Origin: Verrucomicrobiota bacterium
GTDB lineage: Bacteria; Verrucomicrobiota; Verrucomicrobiia; Opitutales; Opitutaceae
DNA length: 64,000 nt
Reading direction: 5' to 3'
Assembly (NCBI GenBank): GCA_016222805.1
Contig: JACRQG010000027.1
Location: 248,001 to 312,000 of the forward strand
Both the position numbers and the translations under genes were made by a program. Position 1 is the stretch's first letter. The number at the start of each line of letters is the position of its first letter. The notes under the pieces are model-generated. The model was not told where the DNA came from. It was given only the letters and a program-made list of their open reading frames with translations, and ran no database searches. Shown piece by piece: positions 52,038 to 62,300 of this stretch.

Positions 52038-55000
52038 CTAGAAGGAGAATGTGTTTGTCAGGATGAACTGCCGCGGATCCTGGTAGCGGTAAGTCAGCGG
52101 GGCGAGCGTACGCGGGTGGACGTTGTTCACGATCAGTTCGCGCTGATCGAGGACGTTGTTGACGTTGAGCTGCACGCTCCAGCGCACCCGGCGTTTCAGG
52201 ATCGCCAGGGAGTAGCTGATCTGCAGGTCGTAGACGTTTTGGTCCTTGGCGCTGACCAGGGTGACGCGGTCGATGGTGCGGCCGTTCCAGGCGTCGGTGT
52301 AGTCGGAGCCCGGGGAAATCGTGTAGTCGGTGCGGGCGCCGGCGATGCGGCCGAGGCGGAAGCGGGTACCGGCGCCGACCGAGAGGCCGCGCAGCCAACC
52401 CTCCCGAAAGTCATAGCGGGTCCGGAGATTGAGGTTGTGCAGCGGGTCGCCGACAAAGCGGCGCCCCTCGAAGACCTTGGGGTTGTCGAAGAACAACTGC
52501 TCGGCGTCGGCGAGCGCCTCGTTGATCGAATCGGTGTTGATCGTGAAATCGCCGGTGGCGAGGATGTCGGCCGGGGTGCGCCAGTCGGTGGCGCTGGGGG
52601 CGAGATCGACGCCGGGAGTGGCGGGATTCTGGGTAAGGGAGTAGTTGGCGTACTTCTTCCAGTACGCCTTGTGGTGGTCGACGTACGCGCGGTACTCGGC
52701 GGCGATGTTGGTACGGGTCGTCCGGTTCTTCGCGTAGTTCACCGACAGGGACCAGGCCTCGGTGAGACGGCCGACCAGTTCGAGTTCGAGACCGCGGCTT
52801 TCGGAATCCTGGGTGTAGCCCTGGACCATGTTCATCACCTCGGCCTGGCGGCGGGCGAAGGCGGTCTCCTCGGCGCTGAGGCCGTTGGAGTTCGCGAGGG
52901 CGGTCCAGATGTTGACGATGTTGCTCTTGTTGAAACCGGAGAAGCCGAACTCCCGCTGGGAGACGGTGTGGAACTTCGTGGCGGTGAGGAAGAGGCGGCT
53001 GCGCAAGAGGGAGAGTTTCACGCCGTAGTCGGTGGTCCGGCCGGCCGGCGAGGGCACGAGGTCGGCCAGTGTGGTCTGGCGGGGATCGGCCGGGGTGAGG
53101 TAGTTGGTGCCCGGGGTACTGAGGCTGTTGGCGGTGTTGAAGAAGATCGAGGCCCAGGGGGTGACGTGCGCCACGCCGCCGAGGGTCCGGGTCTGGCCGC
53201 GAAAGACGTTGGGCCGCGCGGTGCTGGGATCGACGGGGATCCACACGCCGGTGTTGGGGGCGATGGCCTCGCCGGCGGGATCGCGGACGGCGACGCCGAC
53301 CCAGTTCTTCAGCCGATCCTGCCGGTAACCGAAGGTGCCGACGAGCCGGTTGCGGAGGAAGAAGGCCTGGGCGACTCCCATCCACGCTCCGGTGGAGCGA
53401 TCCGCGTAGCCGATGTTGCCCTGGGCGCGGTTGAACTCGTGGAGATAGACATCGGAGATCGCGCCGGTGCGCGGATCCTGGTACTTGACCGGGCCGCTGA
53501 GGTTGAGGGGCCCCGGAATCCGAAAATTGGGATCGTCCAGGACCGAGAGATCCTTGAGGTAGAAGCGCTGCAATGCCTGGTTGGCGCTGTTTTCGGGCGT
53601 GGCCACGAAGGCGCCGCCGCTGGCAAGCGAGGGCCCTTTCAACCAGTATTGCTGGAGGGTTTCGCTGCGGGTCTTGAGGCGGGCCATCTCCCCGAGCCCG
53701 GCGAGGCGCAGGCGCACCCAGTCGCGGTGGGCGCGTTCGTAGGAGACCGTGGCGCGGCCCTGGGTCACCTGCGAACTGGAGGGGCGGTGATCCGGCGAGA
53801 GGTCGAAGTAGTAGAGCTGGTCCGCGGGCTTGAGCTGGCCGGTGGGGAGGAAGCGGTTGGTGTCGACCGCGACGCCATAGTAATTCCACGTCGCGAGATT
53901 GTGGGTGTCGCCGCGGGAGAGTTGGCGGTTGAAGCCCAGCTCAAGGTTGAGATCGCGGGCGAGTTCGCGGGTGAGGAAGGCGGAGGCGTTTTGCACGCGA
54001 AAAAGGCCGCGGACCCAGTTGGCCTCGAGCACGGCCTCCGGATTGCGCCGGCCCATTTCGAAGTCGTTGGCGAGGTTGCCGCCGGTGCCGGCCTCGCTGT
54101 AGGTGAACTGCCGGTAGTTCTGGGCGTAGGGGAAACTCGGACTCACCACGACCCAGTCGCCGCCGGAGCGCTCCAGGACGCCGGTGACGGCCGTCGTGCC
54201 GGTGTCGCGCAGGGGCGTGCCCGGGGTGCCGGAAGCGCCGGTGCCGGGAGTGCCGGGAACGTAGGTGGCGGAGAAATTGTTGAAGATCGGGCGGCCGCTG
54301 GCCTCCCAGACGGACCTGAGATCGTTGGCGAAGAACGGCCGCGGCACGAAGCGGTTGATTTCCCCGTGTTCGAATTCGGCGCGCAGGGGGGTGCGGCGAT
54401 CGATCTGCCACTTGGCGGCGAGGAAGGCGCGATCCTGGTCGTTGTGGCCGGCCGCGCGCCATGAGGAGTCGCGGCCGCGGAGCACGACGGCGCGCAGGCC
54501 CAGGGTGTGGCGGAGGGGGGCGACGTTGGCATCGGCGATCCAGCGCTCGCCGCCCCACGAGTCGACCCGGCTGGTGACGGAGTAGGCGGCGCGGTCGGTG
54601 CGGGCCTGCTTGCTGGAGACGTTGATCTTCCCGGCAGGCGAGCCGAAGCCGAAGAGGATGGAGTTCGGGCCGCGGGAGACCTCGAGGCTCTCGGTCATGT
54701 ACAGGTCGACCTCGCCGGGCGCGGAGAAGAAATTGATGCTGCGTCCGCCGCCGGGGAGGCCGCGGATGCGGATGGAGCGGATGCCGTCGTTGTAACCATC
54801 GGCGACCGGGCCGGCGGCGCGGGCGTCGTCGGTCTCGATGCGGGTACCCACGCCGTATTCAATCGCCTCCTCGAGGTTGGTGGCGGCGATGTCGCGCAGA
54901 AACTCGGCCGTCATCGGACTGATGGCCGCGGCGACATCGCGCAGGTTCGTGCGCAGGCGGGACCCGGCCAGGGTGTCCTGGCCAACATAACCAGCGTCCG

Positions 55001-55139
55001 GGGCGGCGCTGACTTCAAACGGGGACAGCGTGACGACGGTCCCGCCGCCCGGTGCAATGGCCGGCGTGGTTTGGCCCCCGAGGAAGCAGGGGGTCGTCGG
55101 GAGGACGACGGCAAGGGCAAGGCGGCGGGCGAGGCGCAT
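52038..55139 (-). CDS. TonB-dependent receptor (divergent from LacI gene)
   Basis: A 1033-residue receptor with a signal peptide (LARRLALAVVLPTTPCFLGG). The TonB-box-like region is TVVTLSPFEVSAAPDAGYVG. The plug has RDVAAAISPMTAEFLRDIAA, then IRSIRIRGLPGGGRSINFFS and MTESLEVSRGPNSILFGFGS. The barrel ends QFILTNTFSF. It lacks a CarboxypepD_reg domain and is of the same general class as the receptor at 3215. The ATG at 55139 is chosen for the signal peptide. The 107-bp gap to the divergent LacI-family gene contains a likely LacI operator at 55230-55243, so it is probably controlled by that regulator. Confidence 0.93.
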   Translation of the reverse strand: MRLARRLALAVVLPTTPCFLGGQTTPAIAPGGGTVVTLSPFEVSAAPDAGYVGQDTLAGSRLRTNLRDVAAAISPMTAEFLRDIAATNLEEAIEYGVGTRIETDDARAAGPVADGYNDGIRSIRIRGLPGGGRSINFFSAPGEVDLYMTESLEVSRGPNSILFGFGSPAGKINVSSKQARTDRAAYSVTSRVDSWGGERWIADANVAPLRHTLGLRAVVLRGRDSSWRAAGHNDQDRAFLAAKWQIDRRTPLRAEFEHGEINRFVPRPFFANDLRSVWEASGRPIFNNFSATYVPGTPGTGASGTPGTPLRDTGTTAVTGVLERSGGDWVVVSPSFPYAQNYRQFTYSEAGTGGNLANDFEMGRRNPEAVLEANWVRGLFRVQNASAFLTRELARDLNLELGFNRQLSRGDTHNLATWNYYGVAVDTNRFLPTGQLKPADQLYYFDLSPDHRPSSSQVTQGRATVSYERAHRDWVRLRLAGLGEMARLKTRSETLQQYWLKGPSLASGGAFVATPENSANQALQRFYLKDLSVLDDPNFRIPGPLNLSGPVKYQDPRTGAISDVYLHEFNRAQGNIGYADRSTGAWMGVAQAFFLRNRLVGTFGYRQDRLKNWVGVAVRDPAGEAIAPNTGVWIPVDPSTARPNVFRGQTRTLGGVAHVTPWASIFFNTANSLSTPGTNYLTPADPRQTTLADLVPSPAGRTTDYGVKLSLLRSRLFLTATKFHTVSQREFGFSGFNKSNIVNIWTALANSNGLSAEETAFARRQAEVMNMVQGYTQDSESRGLELELVGRLTEAWSLSVNYAKNRTTRTNIAAEYRAYVDHHKAYWKKYANYSLTQNPATPGVDLAPSATDWRTPADILATGDFTINTDSINEALADAEQLFFDNPKVFEGRRFVGDPLHNLNLRTRYDFREGWLRGLSVGAGTRFRLGRIAGARTDYTISPGSDYTDAWNGRTIDRVTLVSAKDQNVYDLQISYSLAILKRRVRWSVQLNVNNVLDQRELIVNNVHPRTLAPLTYRYQDPRQFILTNTFSF

Positions 55140-55229
55140 GGGAAAAGGGGTGATGGGCGGGCGGCCGCGGGGCGGCGGCCTCCGGGAGAGCAAGATTGGC
55201 GGTTGCCGGGGTCGGGCAAACGCTGATTT

Positions 55230-55243
55230 GGTTGACGTAAACC
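55230..55243. promoter_or_regulatory. Candidate LacI-family operator
   Basis: GGTTGACGTAAACC is a 14-bp palindrome with one mismatched pair and a central ACGT, the classic shape of LacI-family operators with a central CG. It lies 3 bp before the LacI start and 91 bp before the divergent receptor start, so one bound dimer could control both genes. Confidence 0.58.
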
Positions 55244-55246
55244 CCG

Positions 55247-56302
55247 ATGAGCGTTCGCGCCCTTGCCCGCCAACTTGATCTCTCGCCGACCGCGGTGTCG
55301 CTGGCCCTGCGCGGCAGTCCGCGCATCTCCGCCGCGGTGCGCGCGAAGGTCCGGCGGGCCGCCCGGGCGGCGGGGCATGTCCCGAATGCCCGCCTGAGCG
55401 AGCTGATGCGGGAGGTGCGCGAGTCGGGGCGGCCCGGATATCGCGGCACGCTGGGGCTGATGTCGCTGTTTCCCGAGGAGGAGCCGTGGTGGCAGCGCCC
55501 CGGCTACGGCCACTTGGCCGAAATCCTGGCCGGGGCGCAGGCGCGGGCGGCCGAACACGGCTACAAGTTCGAAAATCTCTGGTTGAAGGGGCCCGGCATG
55601 ACCGCGCGGCGGCTGGCCGGCATCATGGAGGCGCGAGGGATTCGCGGCGTGCTCTGCCTGGGCAGTCTGGATCCGGAAGAGCCGTTCCCGGCGGCGCTGC
55701 GCCGGTTTGCGGTGGTGACGCAGGGCGCGAGCATTCCCGAGCCGATGCACCGGGTGGTGAGCCATTTCGTGGCGGACTCGCGCCGGTTGCTGACGGAGCT
55801 CGTGCGGCGGGGTTATCAGCGCCCGGGGCTCGTCATCCTGATCTCGGGGGATCGGCGCACGGACTATCTCTATACCGCGACCTTGTTGAGCTACTACGAA
55901 CGGATGCCGGGCCTGGCGCCGGTGCCGGTGCTCCGGGCGGAGCACTGGGACGAGGCGGAGTTTGCGGGCTGGCTGGCGGCGCACCGGCCGGACGCGGTGG
56001 TCCTGCACCAGAGCGACACCTATGTGGCCGAGGTCGAGCGCTACCTCGCGAGGCGCCGGGTGCGCATCCCCCGCGATCTCGGCCTCGCCTTGCTGGACAA
56101 GAATCCGAACCCGGAACGCTTTGCCGGCGTGTGCCAGGATCCCCGGCGCATCGGGGCGTCCGCGGCGGAACTGCTGCTGAGCCGGATCGCGATGGGGGAC
56201 TTCGCGTGGCCGACCCATCCCATCACAGAGTTGGTGCTCGGACGCTGGAACGAGGCGCGATCGTTGCGGGCGGCGGCGCGAACGACCCTGGCGCCCGCGT
56301 GA
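55247..56302 (+). CDS. LacI-family transcriptional regulator
   Basis: A 351-residue regulator. Residues 1-45 are the LacI HTH (SVRALARQLDLSPTAVSLAL, RGSPRISAAVRAKVRRAARA) and hinge. The sensor domain starts YRGTLGLMSLFPEEEPWW and has ILAGAQARAAEHGYKFENLW, IRGVLCLGSLDPEEPFP and YQRPGLVILISGDRR. It is divergent from the TonB receptor at 52038-55139, and the palindrome at 55230-55243 just before its start is its likely operator. No ribosome binding site is visible, because the operator occupies that place; a leaderless or weakly initiated transcript is possible. Confidence 0.92.
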   Translation: MSVRALARQLDLSPTAVSLALRGSPRISAAVRAKVRRAARAAGHVPNARLSELMREVRESGRPGYRGTLGLMSLFPEEEPWWQRPGYGHLAEILAGAQARAAEHGYKFENLWLKGPGMTARRLAGIMEARGIRGVLCLGSLDPEEPFPAALRRFAVVTQGASIPEPMHRVVSHFVADSRRLLTELVRRGYQRPGLVILISGDRRTDYLYTATLLSYYERMPGLAPVPVLRAEHWDEAEFAGWLAAHRPDAVVLHQSDTYVAEVERYLARRRVRIPRDLGLALLDKNPNPERFAGVCQDPRRIGASAAELLLSRIAMGDFAWPTHPITELVLGRWNEARSLRAAARTTLAPA

Positions 56303-56397
56303 GCGGGCGACCGGCCAAGGGTCCCGGGCAGGCACAAAGGGCTCGCCAGCCGGAGGACGGACGCCGACGATGACGGGTGCCGATTCGCGCCCGCCGC

Positions 56398-58101
56398 ATG
56401 TTGCCTTTTGCCCCTTTTTTCGCCCGTCGGACCCTTGGTGGTTTGGGTGCGTCGCGTCATGACGGATCGGCGTGGTTCGCCGGTGTGGTTCGGGCGCTGT
56501 GTCTTTCCGTCGGGCTCCTCGCGGTCGGCGCGCGGGCGGCGGATCCGGCGGTGACCTTCGTCGGGGTGGCGCTGGACGCGGAGACGGCGCGGGCCGACGA
56601 GAAGCTGCGCGAGTACCTCCGCGCCAAGGAGGGGTTGAAGTTCGAGCCGCGCGACATGGAGTACGGGGCGGCGATCGAGACCCTGGTCAGCTGGAACGTG
56701 GCGGAGCGCGGCCCGCTGATTGCGCGCGTGACTCCCTATGTCTACATGGTGGCGGAGATGCTGGGGGCCAATCTCGACATCCTCGGCACCTACGTCGGCC
56801 AGCGGACCCAGGAGACGACCTACGCGAGCTACTTCGTGATGCACCGCAGCTTCGGTCCGCGCGCGGATGACCTCGACGGCCTGGTCAAGTTTCTGCGGGC
56901 GCGGGCGAAGCCGGCGAGTTTTGCGTATCACAACAAGTTCAGCACCTCGAGCTACCTCCTGCCGTCGCTGTATTTCCGGCGCATGGGGATCTTCTCCGCC
57001 AACCAGGCCAACTCCCCGGAGCAGAAGCACGTCTTCATCCGCGCGGAGAAACCGCCCCAGGCCGAGGGCAGCAGCGATCTGGTGACGCTCGTGCGGCAGC
57101 GCCGGTACGATTTTGCCGCGATCTGGGAGGGCACCCAGCGCAAGTTTGCCGAGGACCCGGATCTGCGCTTCCTGAAATTGCCGAACATCCTGCCGAACGA
57201 CCTGCTGGTTTTCACCGCGATGCCGGACCGGACCCTGCGGGAGCGGATCGTCGCCAGCCTGCGGGCGATGCAGGACTCCGACATCAACGTGGGGGACTTC
57301 CTGAAGTGGCAGGATTTCAACGCCGCGCCGGAAGCGCGCCGCGCCCTCGCGTCGCTGCGGCGGCTGACGAAGTCGGCGCCGACGCCCGTGCCGATCAAGA
57401 TTCGCGGCGAGAACCGCGCCGGCGCGGAGGTTGATCCGCGGGTCTTCGAGGCGGCGCGCCAGGCGGTGCAGCTCTCCGGGACGGAGTTCGTGCTGTTCGA
57501 CGAGGACTTCCACAAGCAGTTCGATGTGCTCTGGACGCTGCGCAAGTCCCACGACGACTCGGTGGTGATCACCAGCGAGTATCCGGATTTCAAGCTTCCC
57601 CCGCAGCAGTTCCACATCAGCTACAAGAAAGGGGATCAGGAGAGCCTGGTGGCGCGGATTGAGGAGCAGATCTCGAACGGCATGCACCGGGTGCGCGACA
57701 TCTGGCCCTACGACGACGAGGTGCCCACGGTGCTGCGCGACGTGCGCTTCGGCCTGCCGGTGGGCAGCGATGTGCGGGCGGTGAAGATCACCTGGAACGA
57801 TTTCACCAACAACGACCGGGTGGTGGGCACGCCGTTCGACGTCGTGGTGGCGGAAAGCGATTTTCACGCCTTCAGGTTCAAGGTCGACGGCTTCCCGAAA
57901 CGCGCCGACGGCATCCACCTCGACTTCGATCCACTGAGCAACACCGTGCACCGGGTGATCCTCGTCCGGCCGGCGCCGGACACCCGGCTCTTCCGCGTCG
58001 GCACCTACCTGCTGGTGGCGCTGGCGCTGCTGGCGGCCGTTCTGGCGCTGCGCAGCGCGGGCCAGGGGGCCGGTCCCGTCCGCGCCTCCGGGGAGCGATG
58101 A
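56398..58101 (+). CDS. PhnD-like periplasmic binding protein with C-terminal membrane anchor
   Basis: A 567-residue protein. A signal peptide or TM segment (CLSVGLLAVGARA, residues about 34-48) leads to a PhnD/SsuA-type type II binding domain: VTFVGVALDAETARADEKLR, YASYFVMHRSFGPRADDLDG, SFAYHNKFSTSSYLLPSLYF and DFAAIWEGTQRKF. A second unassigned domain (about 330-530) is followed by one TM helix (LFRVGTYLLVALALLAAVLA) and a short cytosolic tail. Phosphonate-binding proteins normally serve an ABC transporter, but none is present. Instead the gene overlaps the PAP2-TIR gene by four bases (ATGA). The anchoring suggests a sensor. A GTG at 56377 is an alternative start. Confidence 0.8.
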   Translation: MLPFAPFFARRTLGGLGASRHDGSAWFAGVVRALCLSVGLLAVGARAADPAVTFVGVALDAETARADEKLREYLRAKEGLKFEPRDMEYGAAIETLVSWNVAERGPLIARVTPYVYMVAEMLGANLDILGTYVGQRTQETTYASYFVMHRSFGPRADDLDGLVKFLRARAKPASFAYHNKFSTSSYLLPSLYFRRMGIFSANQANSPEQKHVFIRAEKPPQAEGSSDLVTLVRQRRYDFAAIWEGTQRKFAEDPDLRFLKLPNILPNDLLVFTAMPDRTLRERIVASLRAMQDSDINVGDFLKWQDFNAAPEARRALASLRRLTKSAPTPVPIKIRGENRAGAEVDPRVFEAARQAVQLSGTEFVLFDEDFHKQFDVLWTLRKSHDDSVVITSEYPDFKLPPQQFHISYKKGDQESLVARIEEQISNGMHRVRDIWPYDDEVPTVLRDVRFGLPVGSDVRAVKITWNDFTNNDRVVGTPFDVVVAESDFHAFRFKVDGFPKRADGIHLDFDPLSNTVHRVILVRPAPDTRLFRVGTYLLVALALLAAVLALRSAGQGAGPVRASGER

Positions 58102-59327
58102 ACCCGGCGCGTCCATGGCTCCAGAGCCGGCTGCAGCTTGCCGTGCTGCTGGCGGCGGTGTTCGTGGCGAACTTCGTCGAGACCCAGCTCGAGGAGGCGT
58201 TCAAGCCGAGCGGCACCTATGCGCTGGGCTACCGGGTGGCCCAGGCTTTTCACGAAATTGAGGGCGGCTGGAATTTCACGGGGGCGGCCCGGGCCGACCG
58301 GGCGATGGTGGCGGGATACGCCCTGGCGTACTTTGCGCTGTTTCCGGTGCTGCTGGTGGGGACGGCGGTGGCGGCGTGGCGCCGGCCGACCGCCGGACCG
58401 CTCCGGGTCTTCTCCCTCGCGATCGCGCTGAACTACCTCCTGGCGTTGCCGTTTTTCCTGCTCCTGCCGGTCCCCGAGCGGTGGGCCTTCCCCGGGGCGA
58501 AGGCGACGCTGATGTCCGACCTGCTGAGCACGAAACTGATCGAACTCGTCCGGCCGATCAGCGGACTCGACAACTGCTTTCCCAGCATGCACGTCGCGCT
58601 CTCCTGCCAGGTCGTGCTGCTGGCGTACTGGAGCCGATCGCGATGGCGCCACAGCCTCGCGTGCCTCGGCGGCCTGGTGATGCTCTCGACCTTCTTCCTC
58701 GGCATCCACTGGATGCCGGACATGGTGATGGGGGTGGCCACGGCCGGCCTGAGTTTTGGCCTGGCGGTCCAGTGGAACCTCCGCTGGTACGGCGAGGGGC
58801 GGCCCGGGCGCAGCGGCCACGTCGGGCCTGCACCCCGGCCGCGGCCGGGCAGCCGCTCGCCGTGGCGCACCGCCATCCCGTTTGCCTTTCCGCGCCCGGC
58901 GGCGGGCAAACTCGTCTTCATCAGCTACCGCCGCGAGGGGGGATCCCGGCTGGCGCGGGTGGTGCAGATGGAATTGGAGCGGCGGGGGTATCCGTGTTTC
59001 CTCGACGTCGACGATCTCGGGGCGGAGCACTTCGATGAGCGGCTGCTGCAGGAGATCGAACGGGCACCCAACCTGGTGCTGGTCCTGGCGCCGGGTTCGC
59101 TCGACCGGTGCCGGCAGCCGGATGACTGGCTGCGGCGCGAGATCAGCCATGCGCTCCGGCACGGCCGAAACATCGTGCCGCTCCTCGCCGAGGGATTCCA
59201 CTATCCCCCGCTGGAGGAACTGCCCGCGGAACTGCACAGCCTGCCGCGACTGAACGGCGTGGTGTACTCCCACGAGTACTTCGGCGCGGCGTTCGACAAA
59301 CTCGAGGGCTTTCTCCGCCGGGAGTGA
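58098..59327 (+). CDS. PAP2-family membrane phosphatase fused to a TIR domain
   Basis: A 409-residue protein. Six hydrophobic segments (about 12-28, 70-93, 102-124, 164-178, 187-203, 208-226) form a membrane domain. It carries PAP2_3-type motifs NCFPSMHV (159-166, with PSMH at 162-165) and H204-x3-D208 (GIHWMPDMV), the pattern of inositolphosphoceramide-synthase-like or lipid phosphatases. A Pro/Arg linker leads to a TIR_2 domain at about 271-385: KLVFISYRREGGSRL, PCFLDVDDLGAEHFDERL, NLVLVLAPGSLDRC and DDWLRREISHAL. Glu348, in the W-x3-E motif, is at the position of the catalytic glutamate of NAD-cleaving TIR domains. Even TM number puts the TIR in the cytosol. It is coupled to the upstream PhnD-like gene. 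Confidence 0.85.
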   Translation: MNPARPWLQSRLQLAVLLAAVFVANFVETQLEEAFKPSGTYALGYRVAQAFHEIEGGWNFTGAARADRAMVAGYALAYFALFPVLLVGTAVAAWRRPTAGPLRVFSLAIALNYLLALPFFLLLPVPERWAFPGAKATLMSDLLSTKLIELVRPISGLDNCFPSMHVALSCQVVLLAYWSRSRWRHSLACLGGLVMLSTFFLGIHWMPDMVMGVATAGLSFGLAVQWNLRWYGEGRPGRSGHVGPAPRPRPGSRSPWRTAIPFAFPRPAAGKLVFISYRREGGSRLARVVQMELERRGYPCFLDVDDLGAEHFDERLLQEIERAPNLVLVLAPGSLDRCRQPDDWLRREISHALRHGRNIVPLLAEGFHYPPLEELPAELHSLPRLNGVVYSHEYFGAAFDKLEGFLRRE

Positions 59328-59376
59328 TTTCCTCCCGCGGCCCGGGAACCGCCCGCCTCGCCCCCTGAATCTCGCC

Positions 59377-62300
59377 ATGAACTCGCAATCCTTGTCTGGA
59401 ATCCTCCGCCGCCTGCTTGGGGTGGCGCTGGCCGTGGGCCTGTGGGCCCGCACCGAGGCGCAGCCGGCGACCGCCGGCATGATTGAAGGCCGCGTGTCCA
59501 ACTCCCGGACCGGCGACTTTGTCGAACGGGCGCGGGTGACCATCGCCGGTACGCGGCTCGAGACCTTCACCGATGCGACCGGCGAGTTCCGGCTGGCTGC
59601 GGTGCCGGCGGGGCCCGCCGTGCTGCGCGTGTTTTTCACCGGATTCGAACCGTACACCGCGACGGTGACGGTGGCGCCCGGGGTCACCGTCCGGCGCGAC
59701 GTGGTGCTGGGCGGTGCCGACGGGGCCGTGGTGAAGCTCTCGGAGTACGTGGTGGCCTCCTCGAAGGAAATGGAAGGGGCGGCGATCGCGATTCACGACC
59801 AGCGCTTCGCCCAGAACATCGTCAACGTCGTCTCGGCGGACGAATTTGGCTCGGTGCTGGAGAGCAATCCGGGGGATTTCCTGAAGTACCTCCCGGGGAT
59901 CACGATCGACTTCATCGGCGGCGCGGCGCGGTCGATCTCGATCGGCGGGGCACCGCCGGAGTATGTGCCGATCACCGTGAGCGGCTTCGACATTTCCAGC
60001 GTGGCGGGAGGCGGCACGGCGCGCAGCGTCGACTTCCACACGATCTCGATGAACAACATCTCGCGCCTGGAGGTCGTGCACTCGCCGACGCCGGAGTCGC
60101 CGGGCTCGGCGCTGGCCGGTTCGGTGAACATGATCCCGCGGAGCGCGTTTGATCGGGCGCGGCCGGTCTTCAACTACAGCGTGTTCCTGATGACGCGGGA
60201 CAACGACCGTCACCTGTTCGGCAAGACCCCGGGCCCGCGGTGGGTGAACACCCGCAAGGTGCACCCGGGTTTCGATTTCTCCTACATCAAGCCGGTCAAC
60301 GAGCGGTTCGGCTTCACCCTCACCGGTGGCAACACCAAGCAGTACACGGAGGAGGCGCGCACGGCCAATACCTGGCGCGGGGCCGGCTCGGCGACCAACG
60401 GGCTCACCGCCACGACCGCGGCGACACAGTATCCGGACACGACCCCGGAGCAGCCGTACCTGACCGATTACGTGGTGGAGGACGGCGGCAAGACGACGAT
60501 GCGCACCTCGGCGGCGGCCACGGTGGACTACCGGTTCTCGCGGCACGACCGGGCGTCGCTGTCCTTCGAGGCGACCTTCTACGATTCTCCGCTCAACCAG
60601 CGGAATCTCTCGTTCTTCGTCAACCGGGTCACGCCCGGGGACTTCACGACGACCTCGACCCGCGGCCAGGTGGGGCGCGGCGAGATCCGGCAGACCTCCC
60701 AGTCGCGCCACCATTCGCGCCGGAAGATCATGCCGACGCTGGTGTACCGCCATGACGGCCCGGTGTGGAAGGCGGAGGGTGGGGTGGGCTACGCCAACGA
60801 ACTGCTGACCTTCCGCAGCGGCGACAAGGGCTACCTGAACCAGGTCGTGTCGACGCGCCAAGGGGTGACGGTCGCTTTCGACGACACCTTCTACCTTCGG
60901 CCCGGCCGGATCACCGTCACGGATGGTGCGACCGGGGCGCCGGTGGATCCTTACCGGCTGGACAACTTCGTGCTGAGCACGGCCAACGCCACGTGGCGGC
61001 GGACGACCGACACGCGGCGCAGCGTCTACGGACACCTGCGCCGGGACCTCGAGGCCGGCGGCGTGCCGCTGGCGCTCAAGGGCGGCTTCGATGTGCGCCA
61101 GGCGGTGCGCGACGACTTCCAGCTCACGCCGGCCTACACCTTCGTGGGAGCCGACGGCCGGAGCAGCACGTCGCCGACGGCGGCGGGAAGCGACGACCGG
61201 GCGGACCTCCTTCTCGACGAGGTCTTCTCCCAGCGGGTGGCACCCTACGGCTTTCCGAAGATCCAGTACGTCAGCACGCAGGAGGCGTACAACCACCTGA
61301 AGGCGAACCCGACGTACTTCACCCTCGACCAGAATTCGACCTATCGCTCCGGCGTGACCAATTCCAAGCGCGCCGCGGAGACCGTCAGCTCCGCCTACGC
61401 GAGGGTCGACGCGGCGTTCTTCGATCGTCGCCTGCGGCTGGTGGGAGGGCTCCGGGCGGAACAGACCAATGTCGAGGCCGAGGGTCCGCTGAATGATCCC
61501 ACCCGGAACTACCAGCGGGATGCGAGCGGGCGGGTGATTCGCGATGCCGCCGGCCAGCCGACGCTGATCGTGCCCACGAGCAACGCGCTCGGAGTCTCCC
61601 AACTCACCTATCTCGAGCGCGGAATGCACGCCGAGAAGGAGTACCTGCGGCTCTTCCCGAGCGTGAATGCCAGCTACAGCGTGCGCGAAAACCTGATCGC
61701 GCGGGCTGCCTGGTATACTTCGGTCGGCCGGCCCAACTTTAACCAGTACGCGGGCGGGATCACCCTGCCTGATCCGGATCTGCCGCCGGCGAACAACAAC
61801 CGCATCACCGTGAACAACGCCGCAATCAAGGCCTGGAGCGCGCAGACGACGAAGGTGCGGCTCGAGTACTACTTCGAGGGCGTCGGGCAGATCTCGGTCG
61901 GTGCGTTCCGCCGGGAATTCGAGAATTTCTTCGGCTCGGTCATCTTCCCCGCCGCGCCGGAGTTCCTGGCCCTCTATGGTCTCGAGGCCGGCACCTACGG
62001 GGCGTTCGACGTCTCGACCCAGCACAACGTGTCGGGGACGGTGCGGATGACCGGGTGCGAGTTCGACTACAAGCAGGCGCTGACCTTCCTGCCGCGCTGG
62101 GCGCGCGGCGTGCAGGTGTTTGCGAACGCGAGTGCCCTGCGGGCGACCGGGGATGATTCGGCCGAGTTCGCGGGCTATGTGCCGCGATCCTTCAACTGGG
62201 GGATCAGCCTGTCGCGACCGACCTTCAACCTGCGGGCCAACTGGAACTATCGCGGCCGCAACCGGCAGTCGCCGCTGACCGGTCGCAGCATCCAGCCCGG

